In this document: positions 32,330 through 39,331 of the stretch, piece after piece
How the letters are laid out: each line of letters begins with the position of its first letter
Position numbering within the stretch: the first letter of the stretch is position 1
Source: Calditenuis sp032249575
GTDB taxonomy: Archaea; Thermoproteota; Nitrososphaeria_A; Caldarchaeales; Calditenuaceae
Length of the DNA: 39,331 nt
Direction of reading: 5' to 3'
NCBI GenBank assembly: GCA_032249575.1
Contig: JAVVHL010000002.1
Location: forward strand, 1 to 39,331
The notes under the pieces: generated by a model
The model's input: only the letters and a program-made list of their open reading frames with translations
Database searches by the model: none
What the model was told of the DNA's origin: nothing
Program-made: the position numbers and the translations under genes

Positions 32330-32809
32330 TCAGAAGATCCGGAGGAGGGCGTCGACCGAGAAGGAGCCTGGTCCGAGGAGCAGCAAGAGCAACGCAACGC
32401 CGAGTATCAGCAGGTCGAACTCCCAGCCTCCAACACCTGCCATGAACCCCCTCATGAACCTCCTCGAGTTGGAGACCATCTGGTGCAGCACCTCAGGCGG
32501 CGGAACCATCGTCCCGAGCTTGCCCAGATAGAGCGCTATTGTTCCGATCATCTCGAGCAGGAAGAGGAGCGAGACGATCCTGGTCATCAGCCCCAGTATG
32601 AGGAAGATGCCGCCTAGGAACTCGAGGACTCCCACGAGGTCGAAGAGTACCGGATGTATCCCTAACTGGGACATGCCTCCCCTCATCATCGGCCTCGCCG
32701 GACCGAAGAGCTTCGGCGCTCCGTGTACCACCATGATGAAGCCCAGAATCAACCTCACCAGCAGTAGCCCAGCGTCGCCGTAAGAGCTCAGGAAGCCGAG
32801 TTGGAGCAT
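32330..32809 (-). CDS. DoxX-family membrane protein
   Basis: 159 aa, four hydrophobic segments. The family start is LLLVRLILGFIMVVHGAPKLFG (about 16-37), followed by LVGVLEFLGGIFLILGLMTR. DoxX proteins are small quinone- or redox-linked membrane subunits. ATG at 32809 is chosen because GAGGTGA lies seven bases upstream and a TATA box near 32851 would give a 15-base leader; TTG at 32827 is the longer alternative. It is divergent from an HxlR regulator, a common pairing. Confidence 0.85.
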   Translation of the reverse strand: MLQLGFLSSYGDAGLLLVRLILGFIMVVHGAPKLFGPARPMMRGGMSQLGIHPVLFDLVGVLEFLGGIFLILGLMTRIVSLLFLLEMIGTIALYLGKLGTMVPPPEVLHQMVSNSRRFMRGFMAGVGGWEFDLLILGVALLLLLLGPGSFSVDALLRIF

Positions 32810-32844
32810 GCTGTTTTCACCTCGCAACCAGATTGCAAAACGCT

Positions 32845-32856
32845 ACTTTTTTAACT
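32845..32856. promoter_or_regulatory. AT-rich box shared by the DoxX and HxlR genes
   Basis: ACTTTTTTAACT serves both strands: on the minus strand GTTAAAAAAG is suitably placed for the DoxX message. On the plus strand its centre is about 28 bases before the HxlR ATG at 32881, implying a leaderless regulator message. Confidence 0.55.
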
Positions 32857-32866
32857 GGGAAGTGGC

Positions 32867-32882
32867 ATCCGCGGTACCGGAT
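32867..32882. repeat. Imperfect palindrome at the HxlR start, possible operator
   Basis: ATCCG and CGGAT flank a six-base CGGTAC spacer, overlapping the predicted transcript start and first codon of the HxlR gene. It is positioned for autoregulation; binding is inferred only. Confidence 0.4.
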
Positions 32883-33273
32883 GACGACGGAGCCTGTCGA
32901 GGAAGAGTATGGGAATTGGTGCCCTGTGGTGGCGGCGTCGAAGGTCCTCTCGAGCGTATGGGCGATCGTCGTGATCTATTACCTGATGGACGGGCCGAAG
33001 GGCTTCAACGAGCTCCTGAGGGCCATACCGGGCATGAACTCGAAGACCCTCTCGAGGACCCTGAAGTCGCTCGTGTCGAAGGGGCTTGTGGTGAGGGAGG
33101 TAGTGAGCGTCCAGCCCTTCGCTGTGCATTACAGGCTCACACCGATGGGCGAGGAGCTGGTGCCTGTCCTCAACGCTTTGCGGGAATGGGGCGAGAAGTG
33201 GGCGCGTCCAGGAACAACACAAGGAGGGACTCAGATCCCCACCGTCAGGGACAACAGGGGAAAGTCACAATAA
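32881..33273 (+). CDS. HxlR-family winged-helix regulator
   Basis: 130 aa DNA-binding dimer. Cys14 in NWCPV is the conserved N-terminal cysteine of the family, often a redox or electrophile sensor. The wHTH follows (VLSSVWAIVVIYYLMDGPKGFNELL-type start, then IPGMNSKTLSRTLKSLVSKGLVVREV), and YRLTPMGEELVPVL ends it. ATG at 32881 is favoured by the TATA spacing; the frame is open back to 32833. It is divergent from DoxX, probably controlling it and perhaps the ABC exporter downstream. Confidence 0.9.
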   Translation: MTTEPVEEEYGNWCPVVAASKVLSSVWAIVVIYYLMDGPKGFNELLRAIPGMNSKTLSRTLKSLVSKGLVVREVVSVQPFAVHYRLTPMGEELVPVLNALREWGEKWARPGTTQGGTQIPTVRDNRGKSQ

Positions 33274-33275
33274 AC
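33266..33275 (+). promoter_or_regulatory. TATA-like box of the ABC-2 exporter operon
   Basis: CACAATAAAC overlaps the HxlR stop and is about 28 bases before GTG 33299, suggesting a separate leaderless transcript for the exporter. Confidence 0.45.
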
Positions 33276-33298
33276 GGAGCGAGGAGCACAGAGGCCGA

Positions 33299-34249
33299 GT
33301 GGGGGCCTTGGGCAACGAGGGATATGCGGTCGTCGCCGAAGATCTAGTCAAAGTCTACGGGAATCGCGTTAGGGCCCTGGACGGCGTATCGCTTCAGGTG
33401 AGGAGGGGCGAGGTCTTCGCGCTGCTCGGTCCGAACGGCGCCGGCAAGACCACCCTCGTCGAGATCTTCCTAACCCTCAGGAGGCCCACTTCGGGCAGGG
33501 CGTACGTTCTGGGCGAGGACGTCCTCGACAAAAAGGGGCGATCGGTCGTCAGGGAAAGGGTTGGGGCGATCCTGCAGGAGTCCGAGTCCTTCGAGCTCCT
33601 GACCGTAAGGGAGACGCTCAAGTTCTACGGAAGGATCTATGGCGCCGACGCCGAAAGGGCTGAAGAGCTCATCGAGCTGCTCGACCTGAGAGATCACGCT
33701 GACAGGCTCTACGGCAAGCTCTCCGGAGGTCTGAGGAGGAGGGTCCTTCTGGCGGCAGCGCTGATCAACGACCCCGAGCTGGTCTTCCTCGACGAGCCGA
33801 CGACGGGCCTCGACCCCGCATCGAGGAGGGAGGTCTGGGGCCTCCTGAGGAGGATGAGAAAGGAAGGCGTCACCGTCTTCCTGACGACGCACTACATGGA
33901 GGAGGCGGAGGCGCTCTCCGACAGGGTCGGGATCATCGTCAACGGAAAGATTGTGGCCGTCGGGTCTCCGAGGGAGCTGGCGGAGAGGTACGGCGGTGCG
34001 AAGACCGTGAGGGTCTCAGGTTTGAGGCCTGAAGTGGCCGAGGAGTTGCAGAGGGAGCTGGGCGAGGCGAGAGTCGACGGTGACGAACTGGTCTGGACTG
34101 CCTCCGACCGCTCGGAGGTGAATAAGATAGTCCAGAAAGTCATAGCGGCCTCTCCGGAGGCGATGGTTTCCGTGAGGAATCCTGGCCTCGAGGAGGTCTT
34201 CCTGAGACTCACAGGCCGAAGGATAACGGAGGAGGGTGGGATCGCTTGA
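33299..34249 (+). CDS. ABC-2 type exporter ATPase (DrrA/NatA-like)
   Basis: 316 aa. Walker A is GPNGAGKTT, the Q-loop is ILQESESFELLTVRETL, the signature is LSGGLRRRVLLAAAL, Walker B is LVFLDEPTTGLDP and the switch His is in TTHYMEEAE. A C-terminal extension of about 80 residues (TVRVSGLRPEVAEELQ onward) is typical of drug or lipid exporter ATPases. Start is GTG at 33299. Its stop overlaps the permease TTG by four bases, so the two form one exporter. Confidence 0.92.
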   Translation: MGALGNEGYAVVAEDLVKVYGNRVRALDGVSLQVRRGEVFALLGPNGAGKTTLVEIFLTLRRPTSGRAYVLGEDVLDKKGRSVVRERVGAILQESESFELLTVRETLKFYGRIYGADAERAEELIELLDLRDHADRLYGKLSGGLRRRVLLAAALINDPELVFLDEPTTGLDPASRREVWGLLRRMRKEGVTVFLTTHYMEEAEALSDRVGIIVNGKIVAVGSPRELAERYGGAKTVRVSGLRPEVAEELQRELGEARVDGDELVWTASDRSEVNKIVQKVIAASPEAMVSVRNPGLEEVFLRLTGRRITEEGGIA

Positions 34250-35496
34250 GGAGGGCGCTCGCCTTCTCTTCTGTTGTAGCCCGCAGTTGGATGAGGAGCA
34301 AATCGGCCCTGTTCTGGACGACGGTCTTCCCTCTGATGTTGCTGCTGATCTTCGGTGCGGTCTTCGGAGAAACGAGGGCCCAGACCTACCCGTTGCTCGT
34401 GGTGAACGAAGACCTCTACCCCTCGGGGCCACCGACCAAGCTCTCATGGATCTTCATCAATGCCCTCAACTCGACAGGCGTCATCGAGGTCCACCAAGTC
34501 GATCCGGGGCAAAACCTCGAAGAGGCCATGAGGTCGAAGGGGATCTACAGGGCCCTCGTGATCCACAGGGGCTTCGAGGAGGAGCTGACGAAGGTCTCTG
34601 TGGCGGGAAGGGTGGACGTCATGGTGTCTACGTTGGAGTACGTCCTCGCCAACTTCGGCAACGTAACCTCTCCTGAAAACAGGTCGCAGATGGAATCGGG
34701 CCTCTCGGCCCTCAAGGCCTTCAGGGCGAACCTCAGCTCCGGCACCGTCGAGGTAACCTACGTCAGGGATCCCAACGACAGGGCCTCATCGGCCGTCGAG
34801 GGCGTCATCAGGTCGTTCCTTGCAGCCTTCAACCTGAGGCTCCTCGGAGCCAACGAGTCGGTGACGGTCAGCCCAGCAGACCTCGGCTTCAGGAGGACCA
34901 GGCCCATAGACTACTACCTTCCTGGCATCCTGATGGCCTTCGTCATGACGAACGGCGTCCTAGGCGTGGCCCCTCCCCTTGCCGAGATGCGGAAGTCCAG
35001 GCAACTCAAGAGGCTCGCGGTAACGCCCCTCAAGCTCTCGGAGCTCCTGACCGGTTTCATGCTGGTCCAGGTGCTGATGTCCTCGGTCCTCGCGGTCCTG
35101 CTCGTCGCTGTCGGATGGGCCGTCTTCAGGCCGTCCTTCACGCTCAATCCCTATGCGTTGGCGTTGACCGTCGTCGCCTCGCTCTTCTTCACCTCCCTCG
35201 GACTGCTGATAGGCTCGGCGCTGAAGGAGTTGGAGGCGGTCGTTGCTGCGAGCAACGTCATCGTCTTCCCGATGATGTTCCTCTCCGGTGCCTTCTGGCC
35301 CCTCGAGTTCGCACCCCCAATCATGCGGACGATCGCAGGCTTCACGCCCCTGTACTACTTCGCCGAGGGTCTTCGCTCCGTAGGCGTCTACGGCGAGCTG
35401 GGCCCGTCGCTTACCGCCTTCGCGATCGGTTTGGTCGCGTCTCCTGTCCTCCTCTTCATCGGATCGTCGCTATTGGGGAGGGAGCTGGCTGAGTGA
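34246..35496 (+). CDS. ABC-2 type exporter permease
   Basis: 416 aa. One membrane segment near residues 20-40 (FWTTVFPLMLLLIFGAVFG) is followed by a large extracellular domain (about 45-220). Five or six C-terminal membrane segments with the ABC-2 block LPGILMAFVMTNGVLGV then SRQLKRLAVTPLK follow, plus FPMMFLSGAFWPLEFAPP. This is the YhfP/DrrB-like half-exporter with a long N-terminal ectodomain. It starts at TTG in a TTGA overlap with the ATPase. The substrate is unknown. Confidence 0.9.
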   Translation: MRRALAFSSVVARSWMRSKSALFWTTVFPLMLLLIFGAVFGETRAQTYPLLVVNEDLYPSGPPTKLSWIFINALNSTGVIEVHQVDPGQNLEEAMRSKGIYRALVIHRGFEEELTKVSVAGRVDVMVSTLEYVLANFGNVTSPENRSQMESGLSALKAFRANLSSGTVEVTYVRDPNDRASSAVEGVIRSFLAAFNLRLLGANESVTVSPADLGFRRTRPIDYYLPGILMAFVMTNGVLGVAPPLAEMRKSRQLKRLAVTPLKLSELLTGFMLVQVLMSSVLAVLLVAVGWAVFRPSFTLNPYALALTVVASLFFTSLGLLIGSALKELEAVVAASNVIVFPMMFLSGAFWPLEFAPPIMRTIAGFTPLYYFAEGLRSVGVYGELGPSLTAFAIGLVASPVLLFIGSSLLGRELAE

Positions 35497-35514
35497 CGAA
35501 CTGCCGGTGATAGG

Positions 35515-35522
35515 CTTTTTAC
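35515..35522 (+). promoter_or_regulatory. TATA-like box of lysJ
   Basis: CTTTTTAC is about 27 bases before ATG 35546, favouring that start over GTG at 35507 or 35531. Confidence 0.5.
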
Positions 35523-35545
35523 GGCAACGCGTGAAGCCGGGGCAG

Positions 35546-36742
35546 ATGGTCAGGCTGATCAGGTTCTTCGCGCCCCGCGGCATCAAAGTCTCGAGGGCAA
35601 AAGGGCAGTACGTCTGGGACTCGGAGGGGAGGAGGTACCTCGACTTCCACACCGGAAACGGAGCGGCGCTCCTCGGCCATCTGAACCCCTACGTGATGAG
35701 GAGGCTGAAGGAGCAGATGGAGAGGGTAACGGTCCTTCCGCCGCTTTACGACAGCGAAGTCCTCGAAGAGGCCCTCTCTGCCCTCGGAAGGATACTCCCG
35801 CCACACCTCGGCAACGTCTTCTTCCAGAACTCCGGAAGCGAGGCGGTGGAGCTGGCCCTCAAGCTCGCACGTAAGAGGACGAGGAGGAGGAAGGCGGTCG
35901 CCTTCACCGGGTCCTTCCACGGCCGGACCTTCGGCGCCCTCTCTGTGACCTTCAACAGGACGTACCGCGAGGGCTACGATCCCTTTCCCTTCGAGGTGGA
36001 GTTCCTGCCCTTCAACTCGCTCGAGGACCTGCGCAGGATCGGAGAGGACGTGGCCGCTGCGATCGTCGAACCGGTTCAGGGAGAGGGAGGACTGACGCCT
36101 GCGACCGACGAGTTCCTGAGAGAGTTGGAGAGGAGGTGCAGGGAGGTGGGAGCTTACCTGATCGTCGACGAGGTCCAGTCGGGATTCGGCAGGACGGGTC
36201 TGATCTGGGACCACTTGAGGGCTAACGTGAGGCCTGACGTCTTGGTCGCAGGCAAGTCAATTGGAGGAGGGTTCCCCGTTAGCCTCGTCGCGGTCGACGA
36301 TGAGATTGCCTCAAAGGTCGAGGAGGGAGAGCACGGCTCCACCCACGGCGGGAACCCCCTCGCCCTCGCGGCGGTCACCGGAGGCGTCGAGGCCCTCATT
36401 TCCGAGGACGTCCCCTCAAAGGCCCATGCGGCCTCCGAGCTGCTCTTCGCAGGTTTACGGGAGGTGGCGGCCGAGAACGCGGAGCTCGTCAGGTCCGTGA
36501 AGGGAAAGGGGCTTATGTTGGGACTGGAGCTGCGATTCAACCCGTCCCAGGCGATAAAGGACCTCCAGTCGAAGGGGCTTCTGTCTCTGAAGGCGGGGAC
36601 GACCGTGCTGAGGTTCCTTCCGCCCTACATGATAACGCAAGAGGACATCGAGTGGGCCGTCGCCAGGGTCTCCGAATCGCTCTCCGCCCTCAAGGCCTCG
36701 AGGGCCTCCGGACGCCAGACGCCTGCCCAGAGCCCGCTATGA
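35546..36742 (+). CDS. lysJ: LysW-dependent aminotransferase LysJ (class III, PLP)
   Basis: About 398 aa PLP enzyme. In archaea it aminates the semialdehyde carried on LysW in lysine and, in some lineages, arginine synthesis. The match to crenarchaeal LysJ is close: GQYVWDSEGRRYLDFHTGNG, NSGSEAVELALKLARK, SFHGRTFGALSVTFNRTYRE, IVDEVQSGFGRTG, the PLP Lys in VAGKSIGGGFPVS, EGEHGSTHGGNP, and LKAGTTVLRFLPPYMIT. Generic ArgD or GABA aminotransferases lack several of these. The other lysW-cluster genes are not in this window, so the gene stands alone here. The C-terminal 15 residues (KASRASGRQTPAQSPL) look unstructured. Confidence 0.88.
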   Translation: MVRLIRFFAPRGIKVSRAKGQYVWDSEGRRYLDFHTGNGAALLGHLNPYVMRRLKEQMERVTVLPPLYDSEVLEEALSALGRILPPHLGNVFFQNSGSEAVELALKLARKRTRRRKAVAFTGSFHGRTFGALSVTFNRTYREGYDPFPFEVEFLPFNSLEDLRRIGEDVAAAIVEPVQGEGGLTPATDEFLRELERRCREVGAYLIVDEVQSGFGRTGLIWDHLRANVRPDVLVAGKSIGGGFPVSLVAVDDEIASKVEEGEHGSTHGGNPLALAAVTGGVEALISEDVPSKAHAASELLFAGLREVAAENAELVRSVKGKGLMLGLELRFNPSQAIKDLQSKGLLSLKAGTTVLRFLPPYMITQEDIEWAVARVSESLSALKASRASGRQTPAQSPL

Positions 36743-36771
36743 CCTACGCATCATCCCAGGGAAAGCCCGCT

Positions 36772-36805
36772 GAAGCCTCCTCCCGCAAGGGCTTCAAGGA
36801 GGGAG
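36772..36805 (+). other. Leader with hairpin and possible ribosome-site masking before the GTPase gene
   Basis: GAAGCC (36772-36777) can pair with GGCTTC (36790-36795). The intervening CCTCCTCCC could instead pair partly with the GGAGGGAGG ribosome binding site (36797-36805). The two structures exclude each other. No TATA box is seen in this 67-base gap, so the gene may be read through from lysJ. Confidence 0.35.
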
Positions 36806-36809
36806 GACC

Positions 36810-37364
36810 ATGGCCACGCAGCGGATGAAAAGCATCAAGGTGGTGATCGTCGGGCCCTTCAACGCCGGCAAGACGACCCTCGTCAAGACCCTTTCCGAGA
36901 TAAGCATGACCCACGAGGTGGAGGTGACGTCGCCGGAGGAGAGGGCGAAGAAGGGCACGACCACCGTCGGCATGGACTTCGGGATCGTCAACATAGGTGA
37001 GGGCTACGTCGTCAGGCTCTTCGGGTCACCAGGCCAGCAGAGGTTCTGGTTCATGTGGAGGGTCTTCCAGCCGGGGGCCCACGGCGTGATCTTCATGGTC
37101 GACTCGGCTGACAGGGAATCCATACCAGAGGCCGCGAGGGAGTTCTCCAGGGCCCTCTCCACTTTCAGGGGACTTCCGACGGTGGTGGCGGCCAACAAGC
37201 AGGACATCAGGGGCGCGATGTCTCCGGAAGAGCTCAGGTTCGTGCTCGACGTTCCCTCATGGATACCTGTGATACCTTGCGTCGCGACCGACAGGTCGAT
37301 GGCTTGGAAGGTCCTCGGCACCCTCCTCGAGGAGATCTTCAGGGTCAGCAAGGTCGAGGCCTGA
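36810..37364 (+). CDS. Small Ras-like GTPase (COG2229/MglA-related)
   Basis: 184 aa single-domain GTPase. G1 P-loop is GPFNAGKTT, the G2 Thr is in KKGTTTVGMDFG, G3 is LFGSPGQQRFWFMW, with Gln where Glu is usual after the switch Gln, G4 is ANKQD and G5 is PCVATD. The FGSPGQ.RFWFMW block is the hallmark of the COG2229 group, which in bacteria pairs with roadblock proteins (MglAB-like and conservon systems). Two roadblock genes lie 13 kb away. ATG at 36810 follows a strong GGAGGGAGG; ATG at 36825 is a later option. Confidence 0.9.
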   Translation: MATQRMKSIKVVIVGPFNAGKTTLVKTLSEISMTHEVEVTSPEERAKKGTTTVGMDFGIVNIGEGYVVRLFGSPGQQRFWFMWRVFQPGAHGVIFMVDSADRESIPEAAREFSRALSTFRGLPTVVAANKQDIRGAMSPEELRFVLDVPSWIPVIPCVATDRSMAWKVLGTLLEEIFRVSKVEA

Positions 37365-37379
37365 ACACCCTCTGCATCC

Positions 37380-39293
37380 TCATCCTCCTGCGTTTCCGAC
37401 GTCGGCTTTGCTCTGCAGGACCCTCAACTCCACCAGCTCACCGACGCCGTAGGGGACGAGGGACATCAGACGCTCCACGAGCCGTTCATCGGGTTTCGAG
37501 CCCGTCACCCTCTCCACCTCCCTCACCAGCTCACCGACGAGCTCCCTGGCGTGCCTCCTCCCAGGCCTGATCACCGCATACGCGATCGAGACTGTCCTCA
37601 CATAGTCCGGGTGGCCGCAGACCGCCTCGCCCTCGGCCGTTACCCCTATCGCGATCTTCAGCTCAGCTGCCACGTAGTTCTTCGGAGGCTTCACGATGAA
37701 GGACCCCTTCTCGAGGTACATTCCGGGAGGAGGTGTGAAGGAGATCTGCTCCGGCTTCACGTAGTAGACCGAGACGCTCCCTAGCCCCTCCCTCCAAGCC
37801 CTGCTGTAGGCAGCGCAGAAGGTCGCCGCTTGTATCACGTCCGACTCGTCCGAAGCTCCTCCCTTGAGCAGAACGACGGGTGATCCTCGGACCTCGGCGT
37901 GGAAGACCAGGTCTTCGCGCTCCGTGTGACGCTTCAACAGCCTGACGTTCGAGGAGGCGTCCTTTCCGCCGACGACGAGCCTGCCGGACGTGGTGAAGGT
38001 CCACCTGTAGGACTCGTACCACTGTTTGGGCTTCGAGGGCCTCACCGATACGGCCTTCGGCGCCTCCAACCTCTCAGCCTCGTGCCTGATCCTCTCGGCA
38101 TCAGACCTCAACTTCTCCGCCTCTGCGACCAGGTTCCTCCTGGCCTCTTCCAGCCCCTTCACCCGGTCGAAGAGCGAAGAGATCTGCCTCGTCACCGGCT
38201 CTGAGAGGCTCAGCTGGAACCTCTGCCCACCGACCTCGACCTCGATCGCGTTCCCCCTGACCTCAGCCCTGAGGCCATCCGAGACGAGAGCGCCTGACCT
38301 CGTCAGCCTGAGCCTCTCCAGCTCGCCGGCGTTGACGAAGAGCGCCTCCGCTGCCCTCCTCAATCCCTCGGCCTGTGCTCCGATCGATGCGGCCTGGGCC
38401 AGCTTCTCCTCCGCCTCCCTCTCGAGCCTCCTCGCCCTCTCCTCAACCTCCTTCAGCCTCGCCGATCTGGACTGGAGCGCTGAAGCCATCCTGTGGTACT
38501 CCCTGACGGCCTCGTTCACCTCTCCGAACTCCTTCACCTCCACCGCCTCGTCCTCCAAATGCGTCAGCCTCACCAGCGATAGCTCGGCCCTGTCCTTCAG
38601 GACGTAGATGCGCGGCGTTCCTGAGCGGGCCTCTTCAAGCAGCGCCTCCATCTCCCTCCTCAACCTCTCCAGCTGATCCGTCCCCAGCTCTCCGAGCCTC
38701 AGGTCGCCCTGAAGCCCAGCCCTGTGGAGGGCCTCGTTCGCGTACTTCGGAGCTATCCCTAGCTCCCTCACCAGCACCGAACCGAGCTTCTTGGACGGCG
38801 CGGTCTTCCTCAGACCCTCGAGAGCGTTCAGGTCAAGCGTCGCGGAGCTGCCCTTGCACGGACCGATCGACGTCTCGCCATGCCTCTGCGCCGGATGTGC
38901 CGCCAAGACCGATCCGTCAGTCGCGTTCAGGAGAACGATCCTGCCTCCTGGGTAGAGCTGGCAGCAGAGCTCTAGCCCTCCCTCGAAACGGATCGAAACG
39001 GCCCTCTCCCCTTTCACCGCCTCTATCGCGGTCACCGTCTTTCCCCTCAGGTGCTCCCTGAGGGCCCTGCAGAAGCCGTCGGGCTCCGCCCTCTCCTCGA
39101 AGGTGCCCTTGACCAAGACCACGAGCGACTCGGGGACCAGCTGGAGCTCCCAGCTCTCGCCGCCCTTCCTGAGCCTGAGCGTGTAGGACCCGTCTGGAAG
39201 GAGGTAGGCGTTCTGGACCCTCGAGCCTCTCACCTGATCGGACAGTTCTGCAGCGAGCCTCTCGACGTCAAAGCTCGATAGCTGGACCCTCAC
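37380..39293 (-). CDS. rqcH: Ribosome quality control factor RqcH/NEMF (NFACT family)
   Basis: About 637 aa factor that binds stalled large ribosomal subunits and can direct C-terminal tailing of the nascent chain. Order: NFACT-N (residues 1 to about 210, with SSFDV at 6-10 and FCRALREHL near 74), helix-hairpin-helix and long coiled coil (about 270-440), NFACT-R (WYESYRWTFTTSGRLVVGGKDASSN and FHAEVRGSPVV), and a C-terminal NFACT-C-like part. The usual Asp-Arg pair needed for tailing reads Glu96-Arg97. GTG at 39293 is preferred to TTG at 39317 because homology starts there and a TATA box lies 25 bases upstream. Confidence 0.93.
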   Translation of the reverse strand: MRVQLSSFDVERLAAELSDQVRGSRVQNAYLLPDGSYTLRLRKGGESWELQLVPESLVVLVKGTFEERAEPDGFCRALREHLRGKTVTAIEAVKGERAVSIRFEGGLELCCQLYPGGRIVLLNATDGSVLAAHPAQRHGETSIGPCKGSSATLDLNALEGLRKTAPSKKLGSVLVRELGIAPKYANEALHRAGLQGDLRLGELGTDQLERLRREMEALLEEARSGTPRIYVLKDRAELSLVRLTHLEDEAVEVKEFGEVNEAVREYHRMASALQSRSARLKEVEERARRLEREAEEKLAQAASIGAQAEGLRRAAEALFVNAGELERLRLTRSGALVSDGLRAEVRGNAIEVEVGGQRFQLSLSEPVTRQISSLFDRVKGLEEARRNLVAEAEKLRSDAERIRHEAERLEAPKAVSVRPSKPKQWYESYRWTFTTSGRLVVGGKDASSNVRLLKRHTEREDLVFHAEVRGSPVVLLKGGASDESDVIQAATFCAAYSRAWREGLGSVSVYYVKPEQISFTPPPGMYLEKGSFIVKPPKNYVAAELKIAIGVTAEGEAVCGHPDYVRTVSIAYAVIRPGRRHARELVGELVREVERVTGSKPDERLVERLMSLVPYGVGELVELRVLQSKADVGNAGG

Positions 39294-39314
39294 CGTCCCT
39301 TTTTGCTCACCGTT

Positions 39315-39321
39315 CAATTTT
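39315..39321 (-). promoter_or_regulatory. TATA-like box of rqcH
   Basis: The minus strand reads AAAATTG, about 25 bases before GTG 39293, consistent with a leaderless message. Confidence 0.45.
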
Positions 39322-39331
39322 CAACCTCTCT

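Noticed and set aside
1..39331. CRISPR array, insertion sequence or antiphage system
   Set aside because: No spaced direct repeats, transposase motifs, or nuclease/defence domains were found. The EVE-domain protein stands alone without a restriction partner.

Overview
The window reads as a GC-rich archaeal chromosome segment. The gene set is archaeal: an ATP-dependent DNA ligase, a polyprenyl diphosphate synthase, an archaeal-type non-phosphorylating glyceraldehyde-3-phosphate dehydrogenase, a LysJ-type aminotransferase of LysW-carrier lysine/arginine synthesis, an RqcH/NEMF ribosome-quality-control factor, roadblock-domain proteins and a COG2229-type small GTPase. Many start codons, including GTG and TTG, lie about 23-30 bases downstream of a TATA-like box with little or no leader, which is common in Thermoproteota-like archaea. 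The exact lineage cannot be fixed from sequence alone. Genes are packed very tightly: no gene-free stretch exceeds about 220 bases. No CRISPR array, insertion sequence, rRNA or prophage is seen.

Region 1-864 holds the start of a secreted trypsin-fold serine protease that runs off the left edge. Region 983-10058 is a catabolic/uptake island: the two subunits of an ATP-dependent hydantoinase/oxoprolinase-family enzyme (HyuB, HyuA), a complete branched-chain-amino-acid-type ABC importer (LivG, LivF, LivM, LivH, LivK) and a maleate isomerase/arylmalonate decarboxylase-like member of the Asp/Glu racemase superfamily. The genes alternate in strand, share short divergent promoters and meet at overlapping or abutting 3' ends. 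Together they could import and open a cyclic amide or imide, or a related compound; the substrate is not readable from sequence.

Region 10271-18504 carries an unknown helical protein, a nitroreductase, a prenyl synthase with a eukaryote-like aspartate motif, GAPN and glycerate 2-kinase (lower sugar metabolism), a site-2 protease and an unknown protein. Region 18508-22762 has AspRS with a small overlapping downstream gene, an LsrF-like aldolase divergent from DNA ligase, and tRNA-Glu(CTC). Region 22848-26358 has two overlapping roadblock genes, a small zinc-finger protein, a Tat-exported quinoprotein sugar dehydrogenase with a small partner, and an EVE-domain protein.

Region 26364-32213 is one minus-strand run, guaB-purA-purB-ogt-moeA, with overlapping or nearly touching genes: the IMP branch point to GMP and AMP, an alkylguanine repair protein and a molybdenum cofactor enzyme. 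purB appears to start at CTG inside a 4-base overlap with the purA stop. Region 32330-39293 holds a divergent DoxX/HxlR pair, an ABC-2 exporter, lysJ, the small GTPase and RqcH.
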